Assembly (NCBI RefSeq): GCF_022698145.1
Contig: NZ_JALDAX010000011.1
Coordinates: forward strand, 186,001-250,000
DNA from: Streptomyces spinosisporus
GTDB taxonomy: Bacteria; Actinomycetota; Actinomycetes; Streptomycetales; Streptomycetaceae
DNA length: 64,000 bases
Direction: 5' to 3'
Below, in pieces: positions 19,196-28,271 of the stretch (positions are counted from its first letter, which is position 1; every line of letters starts with the position of its first letter). The position numbers and the translations under genes are program-made. The notes below the pieces were generated by a model. That model did not search any database and had not been told where the DNA came from. It saw only the letters and a list, made by a program, of their open reading frames with translations.

Positions 19196-19936
19196 TCACC
19201 AGCTCACGGCTGCCGCGTCGGCGGGCTCGGCGTTGCGCTCCATGGACTGGACGCGGCCGTCGCGCATGGTGATGACGCGGTGCGCCATCGAGGCGATGGA
19301 CGCGTTGTGCGTGACCATCAGCACGCCACGGCCCTGACGGTTGGCCTCCTGGAGGAGGTTGAGGACGGTCTTGCCGGTGGCCACGTCCAGGGCGCCGGTC
19401 GGTTCGTCGGCGAGCAGCAGGTCGGGATCAGTGGCCAGGGCGCGGGCGATGGAGACCCGCTGCTGCTGACCGCCGGAGAGCTGGGCGGGGAAGTGGTCCA
19501 TGCGGTCGGCGAGCCCGACCTGCTCCAACAGCCCTGGCACCTCGGCCCGTTGCCCGCGGCCGGTCAACTCGACGATCACTTCGACGTTCTCACGCGCCGT
19601 CAGGGTCGGGACCAAATTGAAGAACTGGAACACGAAGCCCACGCGGTCACGGCGGAAGGCGACGAGTTCCCTGGGCGCCCGGCCGGTCAACGTGGTTCCC
19701 GCGACGGTCAGTTCACCGCCGTCGGGGCACTCGATGCCGCCGATCACGTTGAGGAGCGTGGTCTTGCCCGAGCCGCTGGGGCCGAGCACCACCACCAGCT
19801 CGCCCGGTTCGATGTCCAGGTCCACGCCGTCGAGCGCGTTGAGCCTCGCATCGCCGGTGCCGTACGTCTTGGTGACGCCGCGCAGACGGACCCCGCCGCG
19901 CGGCGCCGGGACCCTGAACGCTCTCACGTCCGCCAT
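19196..19936 (-). CDS. ABC transporter ATP-binding protein, MacB/LolD-like
   Basis: A 246-residue ATPase with Walker [10 protein letters not shown], signature [16 protein letters not shown], Walker [13 protein letters not shown] and switch region [11 protein letters not shown], all intact. The family is characterised by the [15 protein letters not shown] start and [20 protein letters not shown]-loop region. It is the first gene of a two-gene unit with the FtsX-like permease. AAGGGACAGG precedes the ATG at 19936. A nested dyad about 56-100 bp upstream may be its control site. Confidence 0.92.
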   Translation of the reverse strand: MADVRAFRVPAPRGGVRLRGVTKTYGTGDARLNALDGVDLDIEPGELVVVLGPSGSGKTTLLNVIGGIECPDGGELTVAGTTLTGRAPRELVAFRRDRVGFVFQFFNLVPTLTARENVEVIVELTGRGQRAEVPGLLEQVGLADRMDHFPAQLSGGQQQRVSIARALATDPDLLLADEPTGALDVATGKTVLNLLQEANRQGRGVLMVTHNASIASMAHRVITMRDGRVQSMERNAEPADAAAVSW

Positions 19937-19991
19937 TCCGCCTGTCCCTTCCCGCCGTACGCGATGCGCCGCAGTAAGCGCTCGACATGGG

Positions 19992-20035
19992 TTTGGGCGA
20001 TCGCCTAGGTCAATCACCTTGGTCGTTCGCCCTAA
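19992..20035. promoter_or_regulatory. Nested dyad upstream of the FtsX-type ABC operon
   Basis: An outer pair TTTGGGCGA (19992-20000) and TCGCCCTAA (20027-20035) matches at 8 of 9 positions, and an inner pair CCTAGGT (20004-20010) and ACCTTGG (20016-20022) at 6 of 7. Both are centred near 20013. It lies 56-100 bp upstream of the ATPase start and is a plausible regulator site or overlapping promoter. The binding protein is not evident; the arms do not match the TetR palindrome at 16774. Confidence 0.35.
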
Positions 20036-20125
20036 CCGTAGCACTGGGGCTGTCCGCTGCGAAGGGGACTGTTGGAGGGGGACCGTTGGAAGGGGACCGT
20101 TGGGGAGGGGGCCGCGCTCTCCCGG

Positions 20126-20932
20126 TCAGGCCTTGGTGGCGAGCGGCCGCCAGGCGTTCCAGGTGTCGAGACGCTGCCGGTAGGCGGCCTCCACGACGGG
20201 GTAGGGGTAGGCGCCGAGGAAGAGCCGCAGGGGCGGTTCGTCGAGGTCGACCAGTTCGAGGAGAACCTCGGCGGTGACCTGCGGATCCTGCGGGGCACGC
20301 GCCGCGGCACCGGCCCGGCGGGCCTCGCGGACGGGCTCGTACGCGGCGATCGGCTCAGTGTGCTCCGCGGACGTACCGGACCAGTCGGTGCCGTAGGGGC
20401 CCGGTTCGACGATGGTGACATGGATGCCGAGGGGGCCGACCTCCTGGGCGAGGGCCTCGCTCATGCCTTCGAGCGCCCACTTGGAGGCGTTGTACAGCCC
20501 GAGAGTGGGGAAGGCGGCGAGGCCGCCGAGGCTGGAGACCTGCACGATGTGCCCGCTGCGCTGGGCGCGCAGGATCGGCAGTGCCGCCTGAGTCACCCAC
20601 AGCGGGCCGAGCAGATTGGTGTCGAGCTGGGCGCGCGCCTGCTCCTCGGTGGTCTCCTCGACCATGCCGAACAGGCCGTAGCCCGCGTTGTTGACGACGA
20701 CGTCGAGGCGGCCGAAGGCATCCGCGGCCCGCTGGACGGCGGCGGTGGCCGCGGCCCGGTCGGTGACGTCGAGACGCAGCGGCAGTACGCGGTCGCCGTA
20801 GCTGTCCACGAGGGGTTGCAGCAGTTCGGGGCGGCGTGCGGTGGCGGCGACGCGGTCGCCGCGGGAGAGGGCGGCGGTGGCCCAGGTCCGGCCGAAGCCG
20901 CGGGACGCGCCGGTGATGAACCAGGTCTTCAT
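20126..20932 (-). CDS. Short-chain dehydrogenase/reductase
   Basis: A 268-residue classical SDR with cofactor motif TGASRGFG near the N-terminus, VNNAGYGLFG, the catalytic Ser in VQVSSLGGLAAFP and YNASKWALEGMSE supplying the catalytic Tyr and Lys. It probably uses NADP(H) and reduces a carbonyl compound, or the reverse; the substrate is not predictable. The start is the ATG at 20932. It is divergent from the XRE-type regulator gene with 63 bp between the two starts, which suggests that regulator controls it. Confidence 0.9.
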   Translation of the reverse strand: MKTWFITGASRGFGRTWATAALSRGDRVAATARRPELLQPLVDSYGDRVLPLRLDVTDRAAATAAVQRAADAFGRLDVVVNNAGYGLFGMVEETTEEQARAQLDTNLLGPLWVTQAALPILRAQRSGHIVQVSSLGGLAAFPTLGLYNASKWALEGMSEALAQEVGPLGIHVTIVEPGPYGTDWSGTSAEHTEPIAAYEPVREARRAGAAARAPQDPQVTAEVLLELVDLDEPPLRLFLGAYPYPVVEAAYRQRLDTWNAWRPLATKA

Positions 20933-20995
20933 GCCTCGACCCTCCGCGATGCGCGGACCGGCAGCCAGCACCCCCGGAGGGTTACCCTTCAGTCC

Positions 20996-21781
20996 ATGGC
21001 GACCGACAACGCCCTGGGCGAGTTCATCAAGGCCCGGCGGGGACGGATCCCGCCCTCCCGCGTGGCACTTCCGGCCCCGGGAAGGCGCCGGGTCGCGGGA
21101 CTGCGGCGCGAGGAGCTGGCCCGACTGGCGGGCATCAGCGAGCCGTATCTCGTCCGGCTGGAACAGGGCGTCGACCGGCATCCCTCACCGCAGGTGCTGC
21201 GGGCGCTCGCACAGGCCCTGGAACTCGACGCCGACGGTGCGGCGCATCTGTTCGCTCTCGCCGCCCCCGAACCCGTGGGACCGTCGCGGACCGAGGTCAC
21301 CGCGGATGTGCACCAGCTGCTCGACGCATGGGTCGGCACCCCGGCGTATGTGCGCGACCGCCGCTTCGAGGTACTGGCCGCGAACAAGTGGGCGCGCGCA
21401 CTCGCCCCGATGTACGAGCCCGGGCACAACCTGGCCCAGGACGTCTTCCGCGACCCCGCGGCACGGCGCCTCTTCCCCGACTGGCGTCAGATCGCCGCCC
21501 AGACCGCCGCGGCCCTGCGCGCCGAGGCCGACCCGCGCGATCCCGGCACCGCGCACCTGATCGAGGAGCTTCGGACGGACGACGACTTCCGTGACCTGTG
21601 GGCCCGGCACGACGTACGGCCCTCCCGCGACGAGCTCAAGCGGTTCGCACACCCGGTCGTCGGGGATCTCGCCCTGCGGCGGCAGGCCCTGACCGTCGGC
21701 GGCGCGGAACAACAGGTGATCATCGTGTACCAGGCGGCCCCGGGGAGCGCGTCCGCGGCGGCGCTGGCCCGGCTGATCTGA
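20996..21781 (+). CDS. XRE/HTH regulator with MmyB-like ligand-binding domain
   Basis: A 261-residue protein with an N-terminal helix-turn-helix (LGEFIKARRGRIPPSRV, then GLRREELARLAGISEPYLVR) and a C-terminal MmyB-like PAS-type domain (VRDRRFEVLAANKWARAL, WARHDVR, HPVVGDL). These regulators commonly sit divergent from an SDR gene and repress it. There is no ribosome binding site next to the ATG at 20996, but TACCCT stands seven bases before it, fitting a -10 element for a leaderless transcript. This arrangement is frequent for the family in streptomycetes. Confidence 0.9.
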   Translation: MATDNALGEFIKARRGRIPPSRVALPAPGRRRVAGLRREELARLAGISEPYLVRLEQGVDRHPSPQVLRALAQALELDADGAAHLFALAAPEPVGPSRTEVTADVHQLLDAWVGTPAYVRDRRFEVLAANKWARALAPMYEPGHNLAQDVFRDPAARRLFPDWRQIAAQTAAALRAEADPRDPGTAHLIEELRTDDDFRDLWARHDVRPSRDELKRFAHPVVGDLALRRQALTVGGAEQQVIIVYQAAPGSASAAALARLI

Positions 21782-21819
21782 GCCGAGTCGCCGGCGGCTA
21801 TCCGGAGCGGCGGCGGGCT

Positions 21820-21836
21820 ATTACTCGTGGGGTAAT
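21820..21836. promoter_or_regulatory. Short inverted repeat upstream of the DUF1330 gene
   Basis: ATTAC and GTAAT arms flank a 7-bp centre, in a local AT-richer patch 70-86 bp upstream of the DUF1330 start. It could be an operator or part of a promoter. Only 5-bp arms are present, so chance occurrence is quite possible. Confidence 0.25.
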
Positions 21837-21905
21837 CGACGGTCCTCCGGCCCACTGCCAGGATCATCGGCGTAACCAGTCCGGCTCTTCTCGGAAGGGG
21901 ACGTC

Positions 21906-22250
21906 ATGTCCGCCTACGCGATTGCTCATCTGCAGGAAGCCGCCCCGCACCCGGAGATCGCCGACTACATCGAGCGCATCACGGCGACCTTCGCCCCCTA
22001 CGGCGGCCGGTTCCTCGTGCACGGCGCCCAGCACGAGGTGAAGGAGGGCGCATGGCCCGGGCACGTCGTAGTGATCGGCTTTCCGTCGATGACGGACGCA
22101 CAGGCCTGGTGGGATTCGGCCCCCTACCAGGAGATCGCCCCCTTGCGCTCACGGCACATCGACGGGGACATCATCCTGGTACCGGGCGTCCCGGACGACT
22201 ACGACGCCACTGCCACGGCACGGAAGATGCGGGGGGCGCTGCACGACTGA
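21906..22250 (+). CDS. DUF1330 domain-containing protein
   Basis: A 114-residue soluble protein covering the DUF1330 domain almost exactly: YAIAHLQEAAPHPEIADYIE at the start, then FAPYGGRFLVHGAQHEVKEG and HVVVIGFPSMTDAQAWWDS. The fold is a dimeric alpha-beta barrel (ferredoxin-like), as in monooxygenase-type proteins. No enzymatic role is established for the family. GGAAGGGGACGTC gives a good ribosome binding site before the ATG. It is followed by the araC gene on the same strand. Confidence 0.88.
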   Translation: MSAYAIAHLQEAAPHPEIADYIERITATFAPYGGRFLVHGAQHEVKEGAWPGHVVVIGFPSMTDAQAWWDSAPYQEIAPLRSRHIDGDIILVPGVPDDYDATATARKMRGALHD

Positions 22251-22322
22251 CGGTCCTGCCCGGTGGTCCCTGCGGACGTCGTCGCGAGGCGGTGCGGCGG
22301 GCCACCGGTAGACTGCCACGTC

Positions 22323-23135
22323 ATGCCCGTAGGCCGCCACACTCCAGGACCCGGCGCGACGACATCCCTCCTGTGGCCGTCCGGAGGGGCGCATCAATGG
22401 CCATCGGGGGCGACGACGTCGGTGCAGTCCCACCCCCGCGGACATCTGGTGTACGCGGCCGGGGGCGTCCTGTCGGTGCACACCGAGAGCGGCACGTCGA
22501 TCGTTCCCGCCAACCGCGTGGCGTGGACCCCCGCCGGGTTCACGCACTACCACCGCGCGCACGGGCACACCGATATGCGGATCCTGTTCCTGCCCGCGTC
22601 CCTGGCCCGGCTCGTACCCAGCCGTCCCGCCGTGTTCCTGGTCTCCGACCTCGCCCGCGAGATGCTGCTCGCCCTCACGGGCCCGCGCAACTACGACCCG
22701 ACGGCGGACAGGTACGACCGCGCCGCCCACGCCCGGCTCCGTCGCGCACTCGTCGACGAACTCCGCGAGGCGCACGAGCAGCCACTGCAGCTGCCCGAAC
22801 CACGCGACGATCGCCTGCAGGCCGTCGCACGGATCCTGTACGAACAGCCCGCGGACAATTCCTCACTGGCGGAACTGGGGCGCAGGACCGGAGCCGGCGC
22901 CCGCACGCTCAGCCGGCTGTTCCACGACGAACTCGGCATGACCTTCTACGAATGGCGCACTCAACTCCGCATCCACCACGCCCTCGTACTCCTCGCCGAC
23001 GACCACGACACCACCCACGTCGCCCACGCCTGCGGCTGGTCGAACCCCAGCAGCTTCATCGCCGCCTTCAACCACATCATCGGCACCACACCGGGCCGCT
23101 ACCGATCCGACGAACAGCGCCGCAGCGCACACTGA
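22323..23135 (+). CDS. AraC family transcriptional regulator
   Basis: A 270-residue regulator with an N-terminal cupin-like sensing domain (HPRGHLVYAAGGVLSVHTES, TPAGFTHYHRAHGHTD) and a C-terminal double helix-turn-helix of the AraC type (about residues 160-260: SLAELGRRTGAGARTLSRLF and VAHACGWSNPSSFIAAFNHI, ending TPGRYR). I start it at ATG 22323; TAGACT eight bases before it may be a -10 element of a leaderless promoter, as no ribosome binding site is visible. It may act on the preceding DUF1330 gene or on a distant target. Confidence 0.88.
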   Translation: MPVGRHTPGPGATTSLLWPSGGAHQWPSGATTSVQSHPRGHLVYAAGGVLSVHTESGTSIVPANRVAWTPAGFTHYHRAHGHTDMRILFLPASLARLVPSRPAVFLVSDLAREMLLALTGPRNYDPTADRYDRAAHARLRRALVDELREAHEQPLQLPEPRDDRLQAVARILYEQPADNSSLAELGRRTGAGARTLSRLFHDELGMTFYEWRTQLRIHHALVLLADDHDTTHVAHACGWSNPSSFIAAFNHIIGTTPGRYRSDEQRRSAH

Positions 23136-23268
23136 CGTGAGCACCGCCTTTCGTAGGAGAGGGCTCGTGTGCACGTAGGCCTTGCTGGTCATCAAGCCCG
23201 CACTACACCCGAGTTGCGAGTCGGCGACGGCCCGTTTGAGGAAACGCATTCCGTACGACCGTAGAAGC

Positions 23269-23607
23269 ATGCCATCACCTTCCGACGAGCCGTCCTCCCG
23301 AGCGGCGGGCGCCTTTGCGACCGGTTGCGTCCTGGTGCTCGTGTTGATGGCGGACGTGTTCGCCGGGCTGCTCGTCCTCATCGTGCTCGCCGTACGGGGG
23401 CTGGGCCGGATGGACGCCGGTGCCGGGCAGCCGCCGTCCGGGCCGCCGCCCGTGGACTGGACGCCCGTGCTGGGGTGGGGGGTTCTGGGAGTGGCGGCAG
23501 GAGTGACCGGCCTGCTCTTCCTGCGGGGTGGAAGCCGGGGCATCGGGGCCCTGCAGCTGGCGGTGGGCGTCGTTCTGGTAGGTGCCGCGATGTCGGCCTG
23601 GCCCTGA
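23269..23607 (+). CDS. Small hypothetical membrane protein
   Basis: A 112-residue protein with three predicted membrane segments (about residues 15-43, 66-84 and 90-110) separated by a Pro/Gly-rich loop. I do not recognise a family. The ATG at 23269 has no clear ribosome binding site; the open frame extends 29 codons further upstream. It converges with the Stealth gene pair (19 bp apart). Hydrophobicity and codon use support a real gene moderately. Confidence 0.55.
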   Translation: MPSPSDEPSSRAAGAFATGCVLVLVLMADVFAGLLVLIVLAVRGLGRMDAGAGQPPSGPPPVDWTPVLGWGVLGVAAGVTGLLFLRGGSRGIGALQLAVGVVLVGAAMSAWP

Positions 23608-23626
23608 ACCGCCATGCCGGGCAGGG

Positions 23627-25486
23627 CTATTGGCTGTGGCCCTCGTGCTGGACTCCTCCGTTGTGCTGCCGGACTTCACCGAGGGTCACTTGTTGGGGGA
23701 GCTTCGTCATTCGGGGGGCGGCCGGGTGGGAGACCGGTCGTGTCGTGGTCCCCTCGAAGCGGCTCGGGAAGGGGAACTTGCGCTCCAGGAAACCGTGGAT
23801 GGCGGCCTGCGCCTCCGCTCGCGCCTCCGGAGGAGTGTCCACGTCGTTGAGGCAGAAGAAGTCGATGTCCTCACCGGCGGTCAGCCGGGCCAGGCGGCGC
23901 CGCATGTCCGGGGTGCCCAACTGTACGTAGCGGAAGCGGTAGTGGGCCGGGACGGCGCGGCCGGTCGCGATGGCCCAGTGATGGTGGAGCGTGGAGGCGG
24001 GCGCGACGTCGGAGGTGGAGCGGAAGCGCGAGTAGGAGGTGCGCTCCAGTTCGTCGATGCCGAGGCTCTCCATCTCCTGCATGACCGACAGCAGTTGGGG
24101 GTGCGGGGTGTGCAGCGACTTGTGCGTGACGTACCGGCCGTGGAAGCGCCTGATCACCTCGCGGGCGTTCTTGCCCGCGGAGTTGGGGGCGGGCTCCAGG
24201 GAATGCGGGGCCCCGAGACCGAGCTTCAGAGGCGAGAGCGGGATACGTGCGATGCCGTTGCCGTGGAAGAAGTGCTCTGCCCGCACCGGCCGGTTGATGA
24301 AGACGTCGTCGTTGAAGTAGAGGTAGTGGCTCGACAGCCCCGGTATGTGGTGCAGACTGCTCTCGATCGCATGGGAGTTGAAGACGGGGAGCGCGGCGGC
24401 CGGGAGGATGTCCTGGTGGTCGACGACCGTCAGGCCCGCCGCGTCCGGGTTCAGCCAGGCCGGGATCTGGGAGTCGGTCACGAGGTACACGTGCCGCACG
24501 AACCCGGCGTACATGTCCAACGAGCGCAGCGCGTACTTGAGTTCGTCATGACTCGTGTAGCGCGAGGCACCGGTCTCGCGCGGGGCGATGGCGTTGTCGT
24601 AGTCGTAGATCCGCTGATGCGCACGGCGTTTGGCGGCCATGGTGGGGTCGTCCCCGTCGACCCAGGTGAAGACCACGTCGACGGGGAACCGCACCTCGTC
24701 GACGGTGGACTCGGCGAACGGCGCGAACGTCGGCACACGGCGCCGCGGCCCGGTCACCGCGGCGGGCTGCTGCGCCACCGCGGGGAGCACCTCGGAGACG
24801 GCGTTGCGGCGCGGGGCGACGAGCGCCGGGCCGTAGACGTCCCCCAACTGGCTGCCGGGCACGGTGAACCAGGAGGGATCGGTCCCCGGCGCGGTGCCCA
24901 GGTCCCTGCCGTGCCGCCAGAACTCGATGTCACAGCCGGCCTCGGTCCCGCTCAGCACCTGCCCCGCGGGGCCCAGGCGCACCACCCCGGTCCGGAGCAC
25001 CGACGCCTGCCCCACCGCCCGCGGCAGGCTTCCGTCGGCCCACAGCACCGCACGCGTCACGGCGCCGTCCGGTCCGACGGCCCCGACGTACTCGGGCGTC
25101 CGGGCGAAGCGCTGCGCGGCGCGGGCGAGGACCGTCTCGCGGTACGACTCCTCGACACCGACGACAGGGGGCCGGGGCGTGCCGTCGCTCTGGTCGGAAG
25201 GGACCTGGAAGTACGGCACTCCGACCGCCTCCAGCAGGGTGCAGACCCGCTCGAGGTCGGCCTCGTCGGCGTCCGCGGCGGTGTAGGCGGCGACCGTCGG
25301 CCCGTACAGCCGTACCGGCCCGAACGCGACCGGGCGCAGCCCGGGGACCGCGGCCCTCAGGCGTCGTCTGGCCCGCATGCTGCGCACTGTCCAGAACCGG
25401 GCCCACAGTGCGAGCCGGAAGCGCACCAGCAGATCCCGACCGGCTCGCAGGCCCGCGGGCATCGCGGGGCGGTGGCGGATGTCCAT
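23627..25486 (-). CDS. Stealth-family capsular polysaccharide phosphotransferase (copy 1)
   Basis: A 619-residue protein with all the conserved regions of Stealth proteins: CR1 FPVDVVFTWVDGDDP, CR2 RYTSHDELKYALRSLDMYAG leading to HVYLVTDSQIPAWL, CR3 FNSHAIESSLHHIPGLS plus HYLYFNDDVF, and CR4 near the C-terminus (DIDFFCLNDVD). The family transfers hexose-1-phosphate units from UDP-sugars to build phosphodiester-linked capsule or cell-wall polymers. The N-terminal 250 residues precede the catalytic core and are basic at the start. It follows the second Stealth gene after 13 bp, so they form one unit. The acceptor polymer is unknown. Confidence 0.92.
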   Translation of the reverse strand: MDIRHRPAMPAGLRAGRDLLVRFRLALWARFWTVRSMRARRRLRAAVPGLRPVAFGPVRLYGPTVAAYTAADADEADLERVCTLLEAVGVPYFQVPSDQSDGTPRPPVVGVEESYRETVLARAAQRFARTPEYVGAVGPDGAVTRAVLWADGSLPRAVGQASVLRTGVVRLGPAGQVLSGTEAGCDIEFWRHGRDLGTAPGTDPSWFTVPGSQLGDVYGPALVAPRRNAVSEVLPAVAQQPAAVTGPRRRVPTFAPFAESTVDEVRFPVDVVFTWVDGDDPTMAAKRRAHQRIYDYDNAIAPRETGASRYTSHDELKYALRSLDMYAGFVRHVYLVTDSQIPAWLNPDAAGLTVVDHQDILPAAALPVFNSHAIESSLHHIPGLSSHYLYFNDDVFINRPVRAEHFFHGNGIARIPLSPLKLGLGAPHSLEPAPNSAGKNAREVIRRFHGRYVTHKSLHTPHPQLLSVMQEMESLGIDELERTSYSRFRSTSDVAPASTLHHHWAIATGRAVPAHYRFRYVQLGTPDMRRRLARLTAGEDIDFFCLNDVDTPPEARAEAQAAIHGFLERKFPFPSRFEGTTTRPVSHPAAPRMTKLPQQVTLGEVRQHNGGVQHEGHSQ

Positions 25487-25499
25487 GGACGCGGCCCCG

Positions 25500-27197
25500 T
25501 CAGTTCCGCTTCTCGAAGGGACTCGGGAACGGGAAGTAGTGTTCGAGGAAGTCGTTCATCCGGGCGCCGACCAACTCCCGTTCCTCCGGCGGCACATCGA
25601 CGTCGTTGAGGCAGAAGAAGTCGAAGCGGCGGGTCCGGCGCAGATCGTGCAGGCGCTTCTCGGCGTCCGGGCGGCTGATGTTGACGTACCGGAAGCTGAA
25701 GCTGCCCGGCACGCCACGGCCGGTCATCAGCGCGTACTGGTAGAGCAGCGGCGCCGTCATCGCCACGTCCTGCGGGGAGCGGAAACGGGACGCGGTGGTC
25801 CGGCGGATGTCCTCCGCGAAGAGCTCCTCCAGCGCCAGCAGCGTCTCGCGCTGCTGCGGCAGCGGAGTGTGCATGAAGTTGTTCGTGGTCATCCGCCCGA
25901 ACTTCTCCCACAGCAGCCGACGGACGTTCTTGCTGGCGGAGTTGGTGGCCGTCTCCTCGGCGTGCGGCTTGCCGATGCCGATCTTGAGGGGGGACACCGG
26001 CACCTTCATGAGCCCGCTGCCGTGGAAGAAGTGCTCCGCGGTGACCCGACGGCCCACGAACACGTCGTCGTTGAAGTACAGATAGTGGTCCGACAGACCC
26101 TCGATGTGGTGCAACCGGGTCTCGATGGCATGCGAGTTGAAGACCGGCAGCACGTCCGCCGGGAAGATGTCGCGGTGGTCGACGACGGTGATGCCGGGGG
26201 CCTCGTCGTCGAGCCAGTGCGGCTTCTGCCCGTCGGTGACGAGGTAGATGTGCCGGACGAAGTCCGCGTACATCGCCAGCGAGCGCAGCGAGTACTTCAG
26301 TTCGTCATGGCTGGTGTAGCGGGAGGCGTTGGTCTCCTTGTCCAGGATCTCGGCGGTGCCCCGCCCCTGGTAGCGGGCCCGCTTGGCGCGCATCTCGGGC
26401 TGCTCGCCGTCCACCCAGGTGTAGACGACGTCGACGGGGAAGGTCACGTCGTTCACCGTCGGCCGGGTGAACGGCACGAAGCTCGGCAGCTCACGGTCGC
26501 CGACCTGCACGGTGGCCGGCTTCTGCTCGGAAGCGGGAAGCACGTCGGTGACGCCGTTGTTCCGGGGCGCGATCAGGGATTCGGCGAAGATGTCGGCGGA
26601 GGCCTGCGGCTGGACCTTGGCCAGTCGGCGCGGTCCTTCCTCCGAGGCCATGAGCGCGGCCCCGTCCTCCCAGAACTCGATGTCACAGGCGAGTTCGGGC
26701 CCGGCGAGCAACTGGCCCGCGGGCCCCAGGTGGTTCTCGCCGATCCGCAGCGTGGGCGCCGTGCGCAGGGCGGCGGGCAGCACGCCGTCCATGAACAGTG
26801 CGGGGTGCAGCAGCTTTCCGCCGGGCAGCGGCCTGCCGATGAACACGGCCTTGCCCGCGTTCTGAGCCTCCAGCGCGGTGAGGAACCGCTCCCGGTCGAC
26901 GGCGTTGACGCCGACCGTGTGCCGCGTACGAGAGCCCGGCACCAGGAAATGGGGGATTCCCTCCTGCTCCAGGGCGGCCACGACCAGACCGAGATTCGAG
27001 GCGGCGGCCTCGGCCGCGCTGAAGCCGGTCACCACGCGTCCGTAGAACCACTGGCCGCGCACGGCCACCGGGCGCAGCACCGGGTCGGTGACCGCGGCCC
27101 GCCGACGGCGCCGCATGGTGCGCAACTGCCACACCCTCTCGGCGGCCTTCCGCTCGACTCGTGGGCGCATCCGCCGGGCAAAAGAGCGCACGGTCAC
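25500..27197 (-). CDS. Stealth-family capsular polysaccharide phosphotransferase (copy 2)
   Basis: A 565-residue paralogue of the next gene with CR1 FPVDVVYTWVDGEQP, CR2 RYTSHDELKYSLRSLAMYAD, CR3 FNSHAIETRLHHIEGLS with HYLYFNDDVFVGR, and CR4 FDFFCLNDVDVPPEER. It starts at GTG 27197 with GAGGAG upstream. It is first in the two-gene unit. The N-terminal domains of the two copies (FYGRVVTGFSAAEAAASNLG here) are clearly related but more diverged than the cores, suggesting separate acceptor or donor specificities. It probably contributes to a phosphate-linked surface glycopolymer. Confidence 0.92.
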   Translation of the reverse strand: MTVRSFARRMRPRVERKAAERVWQLRTMRRRRRAAVTDPVLRPVAVRGQWFYGRVVTGFSAAEAAASNLGLVVAALEQEGIPHFLVPGSRTRHTVGVNAVDRERFLTALEAQNAGKAVFIGRPLPGGKLLHPALFMDGVLPAALRTAPTLRIGENHLGPAGQLLAGPELACDIEFWEDGAALMASEEGPRRLAKVQPQASADIFAESLIAPRNNGVTDVLPASEQKPATVQVGDRELPSFVPFTRPTVNDVTFPVDVVYTWVDGEQPEMRAKRARYQGRGTAEILDKETNASRYTSHDELKYSLRSLAMYADFVRHIYLVTDGQKPHWLDDEAPGITVVDHRDIFPADVLPVFNSHAIETRLHHIEGLSDHYLYFNDDVFVGRRVTAEHFFHGSGLMKVPVSPLKIGIGKPHAEETATNSASKNVRRLLWEKFGRMTTNNFMHTPLPQQRETLLALEELFAEDIRRTTASRFRSPQDVAMTAPLLYQYALMTGRGVPGSFSFRYVNISRPDAEKRLHDLRRTRRFDFFCLNDVDVPPEERELVGARMNDFLEHYFPFPSPFEKRN

Positions 27198-27383
27198 CTT
27201 TTGAGCTCCTCTTCACCAACTCCTGTACGTACCTGCGATATCCAGACCGACGCGCGTGACGAAAGGTTGTACGAGATGTCTCCGGGAATTTACGTGGCGC
27301 ACAGCCAACGCACTGCTGTTTGTGCTAGCGGTGGCGGAATATGCCGGCGGGCGATGAGTTCCGGAGCCGGGCGCGGTCTACCT

Positions 27384-27405
27384 CAGTACAAGGGCAGTAC
27401 AAGGG
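27384..27405 (+). repeat. Perfect 11-bp tandem direct repeat upstream of the DUF899 gene
   Basis: CAGTACAAGGG occurs twice head to tail (27384-27394, 27395-27405), ending 29 bp before the DUF899 ATG. An 11-bp period puts both copies on the same face of the helix, as in direct-repeat activator sites such as those of SARP proteins. No regulator gene is adjacent. Confidence 0.4.
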
Positions 27406-27434
27406 ACAGCTGCGCACGAATTCTGTGAGGGATC

Positions 27435-28130
27435 ATGACCACCCACGCACTACCACCCGTCGTCGACGCCGCGACCTGGGAGCGCCGGCTCGAAGCGCTG
27501 CGCGCCCGCGAGAAGGCCGCCACACGGGAGCTCGACGCCATCGCGGCCGAGCGCCGCCGCCTGCCCATGGTGGAGATGCCCGACTACGTCCTGGAGGGCG
27601 AGGACGGCCCGGTCCGGCTGGCGGAGATCTTCGAGGGCAAGAGCCAATTGATCGTCTACAACCACATGTGGTTCGCCGGCAAGGAATGGCAGTGCCCGGG
27701 CTGTACGGGATTCACCTCGCAGTTCACCCGGCTGGAGTTCCTGGACAGCTACGACGCGCGCTTCGTGATCGTCACTCAGGGGCCGATCAAGGAAGCGCTC
27801 GCCTACAAGGAGCGCGTCGGCAACCGCATGACCTGGTATTCGACGGCGAACAGCTCGTTCGGAACCGACGTCGGCGCACCGCCCGACGGTGGATTCGCGG
27901 TCAATGTGTTTCTGCGGGACGGCGACAGGGTCTATCGCACCTGGCACACCAATGGCAGGGGAACCGAGCAGCTCAGCCACACTTTCGCACTGATCGACAC
28001 GCTGCCGTTCGGCCGGCAGGAGGAATGGCAGGACTCTCCCGAGGGCTGGCCGCAGTCGCCCACCTACAGCCGGTGGCCGCGCTCCCAGGACATCGCCGCG
28101 CTCTACGGCCCGGAGCCGGGCGCGAGCTGA
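27435..28130 (+). CDS. DUF899 family thioredoxin-like protein
   Basis: A 231-residue soluble protein. The N-terminal helical part (TWERRLEALRAREKAATREL) is followed by a thioredoxin-like domain with LIVYNHMWFAGKEWQCPGCTGF, containing a CPGC redox-type motif, then FVIVTQGPIKEALAYKERVG and FAVNVFLRDGDRVYRTWHT. The family is widespread and of unknown function; a redox role is an inference from the CxxC. GAGGGATC precedes the ATG. A strong hairpin 14 bp after the stop ends the transcript. Confidence 0.87.
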   Translation: MTTHALPPVVDAATWERRLEALRAREKAATRELDAIAAERRRLPMVEMPDYVLEGEDGPVRLAEIFEGKSQLIVYNHMWFAGKEWQCPGCTGFTSQFTRLEFLDSYDARFVIVTQGPIKEALAYKERVGNRMTWYSTANSSFGTDVGAPPDGGFAVNVFLRDGDRVYRTWHTNGRGTEQLSHTFALIDTLPFGRQEEWQDSPEGWPQSPTYSRWPRSQDIAALYGPEPGAS

Positions 28131-28143
28131 ACGGCCGGCCCGA

Positions 28144-28185
28144 CGGGCGGAGGGCGTACCGCTGCCGCGGTGTGCCCTCCGCCCG
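28144..28185 (+). terminator. Stem-loop terminator after the DUF899 gene
   Basis: CGGGCGGAGGGC (28144-28155) and GCCCTCCGCCCG (28174-28185) are perfect 12-bp inverted arms with an 18-bp loop, starting 14 bp after the stop codon. There is no U-tract, as usual for actinobacterial terminators. Confidence 0.75.
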
Positions 28186-28271
28186 CGGGGCCACACAGGG
28201 CGACCGTCGGTGACGCAAGGTGGTTCAGCAGCGGATGGGGGCGTTGGGGCGGCCCTGTGAGACTGTGAACC

